A stretch of DNA of 38,663 nucleotides from DATKHR01 sp035939575 (GTDB lineage: Bacteria; Acidobacteriota; Vicinamibacteria; Vicinamibacterales; CAVVIG01), in contig DASZFS010000392.1 in NCBI GenBank assembly GCA_035939575.1, forward strand, positions 1-38,663, read 5' to 3'. The notes beneath the pieces were generated by a model. The model saw only the letters and a program-made list of their open reading frames with translations. It was not told the origin of the DNA and made no database searches. Numbering within the stretch: the first letter of the stretch is position 1; each line of letters opens with the position of its first letter. Position numbers and translations under genes: made by a program. Of the stretch, positions 17,504 to 22,470 are shown in pieces.

Positions 17504-17923
17504 TCAGGGTCGCGGCGCTGGTACTGTGAACCTCCAGTCATCACCGGATGGTTGTGGAGGGACGGAGGGCAGCAGCGCCTCGTTCGTTCCACTGACAACA
17601 AACGCCAGCAGGCCGTTGGCGGCACCCCGAGCTGAAACGTTCGCTTCCTTCGACACGAACCCGTTGTTCTTGATGACCTGGCGGACCTTCGCCAACGTGA
17701 CGGTATTCCCTGGCTTCAAGTCGAGAATGGTCAACCCGTCGTTCAGGCTCACACGAACAGCCTGAACGCCATCCACCTTCTGCATCGCCACGCGCACGGC
17801 GTGGGCACAGATCTCTCAGTCCATGCCGAGCGTCTTGATCTCGACGTGACGAAGCTCGGCTTGCGCCGACGTGGCGAAGAGAACGACGGCCAGCGCGGAC
17901 CCGAGAACAGTCTTTCGCGTCAT
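17504..17923 (-). CDS. merP: MerP-like periplasmic metal-binding protein, probable selenoprotein (in-frame TGA = Sec36)
   Basis: Read through one TGA, this is a 139-residue protein. GGAG lies 6 nt before ATG 17923, followed by a signal peptide (KTVLGSALAVVLFATSAQA) and an HMA fold. The metal loop reads GMD-U-EIC (residues 33-39), then AHAVRVAMQKVDGVQAV. MerP and other HMA proteins have GMxCxxC here, so the TGA at 17818-17816 replaces the first metal-binding Cys; C39 is kept. Both sides of the TGA are in the same frame, and a SECIS-like hairpin starts at the right distance. After the ~70-residue HMA domain there is an unusual C-terminal extension rich in Pro and Ala. Known role of MerP: binds Hg(II) in the periplasm and hands it to MerT. 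Alternatives are a nonsense mutation or a sequencing error; the same event in merT argues against both. Confidence 0.85.
17779..17811 (-). promoter_or_regulatory. Candidate bacterial SECIS element in the merP-like gene
   Basis: On the mRNA, the upper stem CCACGC (17804-17799) pairs perfectly with GCGUGG (17793-17788) around the loop CGUGC. A lower stem, UCUGU with GCAGA (one G-U pair), closes it across an internal loop. The apical loop begins 17 nt after the UGA, as in E. coli fdhF by my recollection. A G is the second loop base, which fits the published bacterial SECIS consensus. Confidence 0.6.
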
Positions 17924-17932
17924 GAACAACTC

Positions 17933-18781
17933 CTACTTCAACCAGAAGAAATACGCCACGTTGATGGCGATTCTGACACGCTCCTTAACGGAGCCAGAAC
18001 CCACGGTCTGATACGCGGCGAAGAGCACACCAGCTTCGAGGCCGACGGCTTTGTGAAGAAGCAGGCTCGTTGGGCCGACGAAGACGGTTCGCGTGCGCCC
18101 GCCAGACTCGACGTCGGACACGCGAGCAGCGGTGCGATCCTCCGCCGTCGCTTCCACGAAGAATCTCAGATCCGGCTTGCCGGCCTCCGTGCGGAGCGCC
18201 GCCGGCCGATAGCCGTAGACGGCCGTGAGCAGCCGCGAGTCGCCGAACTGGTCGCCGCCGCGCTCGAAGAAGTGCTGCACTCCGCCGCCCACCCACACGT
18301 AGTGCGCGCGCGAGGCGTAGCCGCTCGCCGCGCCAGCCTCGAACGACGGTCCTACGCCAATGCCGTTCCGCCGAGACTCGAGCGGGCCGGTACCGCCGGC
18401 GAAGAACGTGCTTTCCTGGCGGCCTCCGATGCCGACAGCGCGCCGTTGAAAGCGGTAGGCGACCAGGCCCTCGAGCTCGCGATCGCTGGACATGGCGCTC
18501 ATCATGCGCGCCGCTGCGAGGCGTCCGTCGTTCATCGTGAGCGGAAACGATCCCGAGATCTGAAGGTTCTCGGTGACGCCAAACGACAGCATTGTCTTGA
18601 GCATCTGCTCGCGCTCATCCTCGCTCCCGGCACGAAGCGTCCACGCCTGGTCGACGCTCCATCCACCGCGGCCGAGTGTCGGGGTCGCGGCGCCGAAGAG
18701 CGGCCCGTGCCCCGAAGCCGAAGCGGATCCAGCGATGAGGACCGCGCCGAGCGCAAATAAACAGACCCGGTTCATGTTCAT
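17933..18781 (-). CDS. Outer-membrane beta-barrel protein of the mer-like operon
   Basis: 282 residues from ATG 18781, whose ATGA overlaps the merT-like stop (18778-18780), so translation is coupled. A signal peptide (RVCLFALGAVLIAGSASASG) is followed by alternating amphipathic strands (for example WSVDQAWTLRAG, NLQISGSFPLTM, LEGLVAYRFQRR, RLLTAVYGYRP) and a terminal strand ending VAYFFWLK. This resembles the transporter-like barrels annotated near phenol MetA-pathway proteins. There are no TonB or plug features. Placed between merT- and merP-like genes, it may be a channel for metal or a metal complex across the outer membrane; that role is inference. Its stop overlaps the Shine-Dalgarno of merP. 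Confidence 0.78.
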   Translation of the reverse strand: MNMNRVCLFALGAVLIAGSASASGHGPLFGAATPTLGRGGWSVDQAWTLRAGSEDEREQMLKTMLSFGVTENLQISGSFPLTMNDGRLAAARMMSAMSSDRELEGLVAYRFQRRAVGIGGRQESTFFAGGTGPLESRRNGIGVGPSFEAGAASGYASRAHYVWVGGGVQHFFERGGDQFGDSRLLTAVYGYRPAALRTEAGKPDLRFFVEATAEDRTAARVSDVESGGRTRTVFVGPTSLLLHKAVGLEAGVLFAAYQTVGSGSVKERVRIAINVAYFFWLK

Positions 18782-19155
18782 GGCTGCATCCGCACCCACC
18801 AGAGCGCCGCGTACGTGAACGTCACGGCCCCGGCATAAATGACCACGCTCACCCAGAAGAGCGCGCGATTGACGCGCATCGCGGGACTGTCAATGTGACA
18901 GGTCTCGCCAGGCGCACAGTTCATCCGCCGCGGCCGAACGATCGCCAGCCAGTAGTTGACGCTCAGGAGGGCGCCAACGGCGACGAATACAGGAGTCTTG
19001 TGGCGGCCGATTTCCATCAGCCACGGGGCGACTTCGAACGCCGAACCGATGACGGAGCCTAGACCTAGGCTCGCGAGGACTATCGGCAGCGTTCAACAGA
19101 CGAGTGTCGTCAACGACGATGTCAGCCCGAGGAGGCTGATGAGGCGTTCACGCAT
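18778..19155 (-). CDS. merT: MerT-like mercuric transport protein, probable selenoprotein (in-frame TGA = Sec21)
   Basis: Read through one TGA, this is a 125-residue inner-membrane protein starting at ATG 19155 behind AAGGAAAGGG. It aligns with MerT along its length. Helix 1 contains LVC-U-TLPIVLASLGLGS, where MerT has a vicinal Cys-Cys followed by LGPLVLIALGFS. Then come helix 2 (TPVFVAVGALLSVNYWLA), the inter-helix pair MNCAPGETCH (C80, C86; six apart as in MerT) and helix 3 (ALFWVSVVIYAGAVTFTYAAL). The TGA at 19095-19093 replaces the second Cys of the helix-1 Hg-binding pair. A SECIS-like hairpin follows. Known role: takes Hg(II) from MerP and moves it to the cytosol. A search that stops at TGA would report only the 79 residues from 19017. 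Confidence 0.87.
19046..19086 (-). promoter_or_regulatory. Candidate bacterial SECIS element in the merT-like gene
   Basis: On the mRNA, GAGCCU (19072-19067) pairs perfectly with AGGCUC (19060-19055) around the loop AGGUCU. This is the same hexanucleotide I recall for the E. coli fdhF SECIS loop. A lower stem, CCGAU (19086-19082) with AUCGG (19050-19046), encloses it across an internal loop. The apical loop begins 26 nt after the UGA, inside the accepted bacterial range of about 16-37 nt. Confidence 0.72.
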
Positions 19156-19214
19156 GATTCCCTTTCCTTCCGGACGGCGAGGCACACCACGACCCACGAA
19201 GGCGTCGGAGGGAA

Positions 19215-19586
19215 TCAGATCAGCAGGCTGAACGGGTGCAAGTGCGGAGGATCGTGCGGGCGCTTGAACGCCAAGTCAGGTGTCGACGAGGCTCGGGAGG
19301 GTGACAGGTTCGCCGGCAGCCACGCGACGAGACCAGTTGCGGGAAGGACATGCGGCTGGGCAGCCGATAGCGTACCGGCAACGCTCGCGGCGGTCGCGTG
19401 ACCCATCCCCTTGCAGCAATCGTCGGGTGCGCGGAGTCCCGCGCATTGATTGTGCGTCTTGGCGCAGCAGGCCATGGCTGCCGTCGACGATCGAAGATCG
19501 GCGAGCGAGCTCGCTACCACCGCCGTGACAATCAACAGGACTCTTCCGAGCACGAGCATTCGGCCGGTCCGACGCACAAATGTCAT
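19215..19586 (-). CDS. Small Cys-rich exported protein of the mer-like operon
   Basis: 123 residues. A hydrophobic export segment (MLVLGRVLLIVTAVVASSLA, from residue 10) is followed by two close cysteine clusters (AMACCAKTHNQCAG and DDCCKGMGH, residues ~38-64). A low-complexity stretch leads to a His/Pro-rich end (KRPHDPPHLHPFSLLI). I do not recognise a named family; CC pairs next to His and Met residues suggest a periplasmic soft-metal binder. It begins 8 bp after the 50-residue CPxCP gene and ends 59 bp before the merT-like start, so it shares the operon. No good Shine-Dalgarno is visible at 19586; translation may be coupled to the upstream gene, or start at the internal ATG (residue 10). 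Confidence 0.7.
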   Translation of the reverse strand: MTFVRRTGRMLVLGRVLLIVTAVVASSLADLRSSTAAMACCAKTHNQCAGLRAPDDCCKGMGHATAASVAGTLSAAQPHVLPATGLVAWLPANLSPSRASSTPDLAFKRPHDPPHLHPFSLLI

Positions 19587-19594
19587 TGTGCGAT

Positions 19595-19747
19595 CTAAAG
19601 GGGAGTGGACACAAGGGCTTCCAGCGGTACCGGCGTCAGCCGATCAATGCCCGCCCAGAACGGACACTGCGGGCAGCTCCGGCCCATCGGGTAGTCGATG
19701 CCCTCCCGCCACCCGGTCTGTTGACAACCTCTTGACGACGATGCCAT
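19595..19747 (-). CDS. 50-residue CPxCP zinc-ribbon-like protein, first gene of the mer-like operon
   Basis: A short frame from ATG 19747 to TAG 19595. Its second half is well formed: REGIDYPMGRSCPQCPFWAG, then IDRLTPVPLEALVSTPL. The CPxCPFW knuckle resembles small one-knuckle metal-binding proteins of the type (Y/F)P-x-G-x-x-CPxCPFW seen in many bacteria; I cannot give a family name. The first ~12 codons lie over the GAC-rich inverted repeat and are less protein-like, so the true start could be a little further in. It ends 8 bp before the Cys-rich gene. Likely cytosolic, with a possible metal or selenium role; function unknown. Confidence 0.55.
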   Translation of the reverse strand: MASSSRGCQQTGWREGIDYPMGRSCPQCPFWAGIDRLTPVPLEALVSTPL

Positions 19748-19759
19748 CGTCGTCGTCAA
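19732..19759. promoter_or_regulatory. Inverted repeat between divergent genes, possible operator
   Basis: TTGACGACGA (19732-19741) and TCGTCGTCAA (19750-19759) are exact reverse complements with an 8-nt spacer. It lies 17 bp before the ATG at 19777 and overlaps the start region of the minus-strand CPxCP gene, so it could control both directions. The arms are partly a GAC trinucleotide run, so chance or slippage is possible. It does not resemble the MerR dyad. Confidence 0.4.
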
Positions 19760-19776
19760 CGAAGGGAAATCGACGT

Positions 19777-20073
19777 ATGGCGCACATCACCATCAACGAA
19801 GGATTGGCGTGGCTCAAGACGCTGAAGAAGCGACACGAGGAGCTCCTGACGCTGCGAAATGACAACGCGCATCGCGAGCGCCGCTTCTACGGTGCGTCAG
19901 CGGATAAAGAGATCGTGAAGGAGCCGATCTACGACGTGAAAGTGCTCGACCGTCTTGTGACGCGGGTTGCCCGCGAGATCCGTTTACTCGAACAGGCACT
20001 CAAGACGACGAACGCGAAGACGGTGATCGAGGCCTACGACCAGGATGACGCTGCGTTGGGGGAGCTGTCCTGA
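19777..20073 (+). CDS. Hypothetical 98-residue coiled-coil protein
   Basis: Starts at ATG 19777 with AAGGGA 9 nt upstream. It is rich in charged helix: INEGLAWLKTLKKRHEELLTLRNDNAHRERR, then a short YGASADKEIVKEPIYDVKVLD segment and a second helix (LVTRVAREIRLLEQALKTTNAKTVIEAY). It looks like a two-helix antiparallel coiled coil. No catalytic motif, Cys or membrane segment is seen. I do not recognise a family. It is divergent from the mer-like operon, with the inverted repeat in between, and may be co-regulated with it; that is only positional. Confidence 0.65.
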   Translation: MAHITINEGLAWLKTLKKRHEELLTLRNDNAHRERRFYGASADKEIVKEPIYDVKVLDRLVTRVAREIRLLEQALKTTNAKTVIEAYDQDDAALGELS

Positions 20074-20115
20074 CACAAGGCGGATTGTGGGGAAGGCCGG
20101 AGGGGCGTGCGGTTT

Positions 20116-20139
20116 CGTGGGTCTGGCTCTCAGCCCACG
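20116..20139 (+). terminator. Weak hairpin after the coiled-coil gene
   Basis: CGTGGG (20116-20121) pairs with CCCACG (20134-20139); an alternative inner stem is GGCT with AGCC. It is followed by CTAAATAT, with no strong T-run. It lies 43 bp after the stop at 20073. Confidence 0.3.
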
Positions 20140-20203
20140 CTAAATATCGATGAGACTCCAACCGTCCTGGCAACGGACCATTGTTGATGGTTTGTCGTGG
20201 ATG

Positions 20204-20295
20204 ATAGGTCATGCTGAAGCGCGCAAGTGCTGAAGCGATTTGCAACTCTCGTTCGTTGTTTCACCTCGCCGCGGACCTTTGGTCTTCCCCTCCAG
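20204..20295. repeat. Dispersed repeat, copy B
   Basis: This stretch matches 6546-6637 at 75 of 92 positions without gaps. The hairpin is AGCGC-GCAA-GTGCT. Relative to copy A, the outer pair changes from G-C to A-T on both sides and one G-C becomes G-T, while the GCAA loop is unchanged. It lies in the gap between the coiled-coil gene and the 3' end of the SDR-type gene. Confidence 0.75.
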
Positions 20296-20322
20296 CCACC
20301 AGGGCAATCGTCAAGGCCCTGT

Positions 20323-21255
20323 TCATCGAGCCTCCGATCGAGCGGACGGCAACGGCTCGAAGTAATGGCGCTCGGCGAGGTCGGCGAGAAGGCCCGGGCG
20401 TGTTGGCCGCCAGCCGAGCAGCTTCTGCGTCTGCGCGCTGGATGTCGGATTATCGAGCTGCGCGAACGCGGCGAGAAAGCCGAGGTGCTGCGCAGCGCCC
20501 TCCGCGGTGATCGTGACAGCCGGCACTCCAAGGCCGCGACCGATGGCCTCCGCGATCTCGCGGAACGGAACGCCCTCGTCTGCGGCGCCGTGCAGTCGAG
20601 AGCCGGCGGGCGCCGCCTCGAGCGCCAGTCGATAGAGGCGTGCTGCGTCGAGCGTGTGTACCGCGGGCCAGCGGTTGGAGCCATCGCCGACGTACGCGGC
20701 GACGCCGTTTCTGCGCGACATCGCGACCAGCGTCGGCACGAAACCGTGATGATCGAGCGAACTGTGCACCGTCGGTGCGAGGCGGATCACCGAGGAGCGC
20801 ACCCCCCGAGCGGCCATCGCGATCACGGCGTTCTCCGAATCGACCCGCGGGCCACCATCGAGGCGGTCCTGTTCGGTGCCGACGCGACCAGGCGCCGCCC
20901 TGGCGAGGAGCAACGTTCCGGACGTACTCACGAACGGCTTTTGCGAGCCATCGAGCCCGGCGCCGATGGCCTCGACGGCGCGCAGATCGGCCGCAGCGGC
21001 GCCAGCGTAGTCGCCGGTGAACGACAGGTCATGCTTGAACGCCAGGTGGATGACGCCATCCGCGGCCGCAGCGGCCTCCTGGAGCCCACGGAGGTCATCG
21101 AGGTCGCCGCGCCGAACGACGGCCCCGGCGGCCGTCAGCGCGGCGGCTGACGCGTTGGAGCGTGCGAGACCGACGACCTCGTGGCCAGCGGACAGGAGCT
21201 CGGGGACAACTGCGGAACCGATGTGGCCGGAGGCGCCCGTGACAAATACGCGCAT
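20323..21255 (-). CDS. Extended SDR-type NAD(P)-dependent epimerase/reductase
   Basis: 310 residues. The N-terminal Rossmann motif is VFVTGASGHIGSAVVPELL (GxxGxxG), followed by VVGLARS and the adenine-site Asp in RRGDLDD. The DGVIHLAF block and the catalytic-region sequence FVSTSGTLLLA are present, but the canonical YxxxK is not evident, as in atypical SDRs of the NAD(P)H-binding epimerase group. The C-terminal half (VHTLDAARLYRLALE, then FREIAEAIGRGLGVP) is the typical substrate domain. Cytosolic; substrate unknown. It is transcribed divergently from a TetR gene, with a perfect palindrome 24 bp upstream of its start, so it is probably that regulator's target. Confidence 0.88.
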   Translation of the reverse strand: MRVFVTGASGHIGSAVVPELLSAGHEVVGLARSNASAAALTAAGAVVRRGDLDDLRGLQEAAAAADGVIHLAFKHDLSFTGDYAGAAAADLRAVEAIGAGLDGSQKPFVSTSGTLLLARAAPGRVGTEQDRLDGGPRVDSENAVIAMAARGVRSSVIRLAPTVHSSLDHHGFVPTLVAMSRRNGVAAYVGDGSNRWPAVHTLDAARLYRLALEAAPAGSRLHGAADEGVPFREIAEAIGRGLGVPAVTITAEGAAQHLGFLAAFAQLDNPTSSAQTQKLLGWRPTRPGLLADLAERHYFEPLPSARSEAR

Positions 21256-21278
21256 GGCGAGTTCTCCTGATGACAGAT

Positions 21279-21308
21279 ACTGACATCACCATATCACGTG
21301 ATGTCAGT
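21279..21308. promoter_or_regulatory. Palindromic operator between the SDR-type gene and tetR
   Basis: ACTGACATCAC (21279-21289) and GTGATGTCAGT (21298-21308) are perfect 11-bp inverted arms with an 8-nt spacer. The site is centred between the divergent starts (21255 and 21341), as expected for autoregulation by the TetR protein and repression of the SDR-type gene. Confidence 0.7.
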
Positions 21309-21340
21309 TGCTGCAATCAGATCGGGTAGTATCGGTGCCC

Positions 21341-21922
21341 ATGGGCCGCTGGGAACCCAACGCGCGCGGGCGGCTCGCGGAGGCCGCGATGGAGCTCTTC
21401 CAGGAGCTCGGGTACGCGCGAACGACGGTGGAGGGCATTGCCGCGCGGGCGGGGCTGACGGAGCGAACCTTCTTCCGGTATTTCGCCGACAAGCGCGAAG
21501 TCCTGTTCTCGGGCTCGGCGGATCTCGAGAAGTTCATCGTGGAGATCGTCGGGCGTGCGCCCAAGACGATGGCTCCGCTTGATGCGGTGGCAGCAGCCCT
21601 TGAAGCCACGGCGCCGCGGTTCGAGGAGCGCCGCGGCTACGCGCGGAAGCGGCGAGCCGTCATCGCCGCCCACGCAGAGCTTCGCGAACGGGAGCTGATC
21701 AAATTGGCCTCGCTCGCGGTGGCCATCGCTGCAAGCCTGCGCAAGCGTGGCGTCCCCGCTCCGACCGCCGCCCTGGCGGCCGAGGCGGGGATCGCTGTCT
21801 TCAGAAACGCGTTCGAACGGTGGGTCGACGACAAGCAACATCGCCCCCTGCCGGGACACATCCAGGCGGCGCTCAAGGAGCTGAGAGCCGTCACCGCGGG
21901 CACGGCTACCTTGAGGCGCTAG
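21341..21922 (+). CDS. TetR-family transcriptional regulator
   Basis: 193 residues from ATG 21341; an upstream in-frame TTG (21306) adds only non-homologous residues and overlaps the operator. The HTH is canonical: RLAEAAMELFQELGYARTTVEGIAARAGLTERTFFRYFADKREVLF (residues ~9-55). The C-terminal ligand domain is all-helical (LDAVAAALEATAPRFEERR onward, with GIAVFRNAFERWVDD). Members repress divergent genes and are released by small hydrophobic ligands. The perfect palindrome in the shared promoter region and the divergent SDR-type gene fit that scheme. Confidence 0.92.
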   Translation: MGRWEPNARGRLAEAAMELFQELGYARTTVEGIAARAGLTERTFFRYFADKREVLFSGSADLEKFIVEIVGRAPKTMAPLDAVAAALEATAPRFEERRGYARKRRAVIAAHAELRERELIKLASLAVAIAASLRKRGVPAPTAALAAEAGIAVFRNAFERWVDDKQHRPLPGHIQAALKELRAVTAGTATLRR

Positions 21923-22068
21923 AAATCGCTGCTTACACGTAAGCAACCTGCCCGTCCGTGCGCAACGCCTCCATGAACGGCGACGCAATATTCGGCCTTA
22001 TTCGGCCTATTTCAGCGCACCGGCACGAGGCACATCGGTTGAACTCCCGGCACGGCGGAGGTCAGACG

Positions 22069-22470
22069 ATGACAACGCTTCTTGCGACGACAGCAAGTGT
22101 GGACAGAACGAACGACATCGCGCCGGTGAGCAAGGGACGCGTGGTGCTCTGGGTGGGCCAGTTCCTGATTGCCGCCGCCTTTCTGATCGCCGGCGGATCG
22201 AAGTTCGCGGGCGCGCCGGCGATGGTCTCGCTGTTCAGCGCGGTCGGGATCGGCCAGTGGTTCCGCTACGTGACCGGGGCGATCGAAGTCGGGTCGGCGC
22301 TCGCGCTGCTCGTGCCGTCGCTGGCGCCATACGGTGCGGTTGCGCTGGTCGCGACGATGACGGGTGCGGTCTTCACGCATCTCTTCATCGCCGGCGGTTC
22401 GCCGCTGCCGGCGCTCGTGCTGGGGGCGGGCGCGGCGGCGATCGCGTGGGCGCGGCGCAATCAGTTCTGA
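22069..22470 (+). CDS. DoxX-family integral membrane protein
   Basis: 133 residues from ATG 22069, with GGAGG 7 nt upstream. Four hydrophobic helices are visible: VVLWVGQFLIAAAFLIAGGSKFAG, WFRYVTGAIEVGSALALLVP, APYGAVALVATMTGAVFTHLF and PALVLGAGAAAIAWA. The FLIAGGSKFAG and TGAIEVGSALAL motifs are typical of the DoxX-like family (small quinone- or stress-linked inner-membrane proteins). The specific role is unknown. It is convergent with the sigma54 activator, and the two coding ends overlap by 10 bp. Confidence 0.85.
   Translation: MTTLLATTASVDRTNDIAPVSKGRVVLWVGQFLIAAAFLIAGGSKFAGAPAMVSLFSAVGIGQWFRYVTGAIEVGSALALLVPSLAPYGAVALVATMTGAVFTHLFIAGGSPLPALVLGAGAAAIAWARRNQF

Noticed and set aside
17801..18760. 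319-codon plus-strand ORF across the merP/merT region
   Set aside because: It is the shadow of the minus-strand barrel gene. Its translation is rich in Arg/Ala/Glu without any motif, whereas the minus frame has a signal peptide and beta-strands.
17504..19155. Interpretation of merT and merP as nonsense-mutated pseudogenes
   Set aside because: Both frames are otherwise intact, have good ribosome sites and coupled starts. Both stops fall exactly on metal-ligand cysteines and both are TGA, with hairpins at SECIS distance.
17504..19155. TGA recoded as tryptophan throughout the genome
   Set aside because: Many genes here end at TGA in the expected place (amidohydrolase, alpha/beta hydrolase, vapB), and Trp is encoded by TGG. 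A Trp at these positions would also destroy the metal sites.
19732..19759. MerR-type operator for the mer-like operon
   Set aside because: The inverted repeat is GAC-trinucleotide based and does not have the MerR dyad or the 19-bp spaced promoter; kept only as a generic possible operator.
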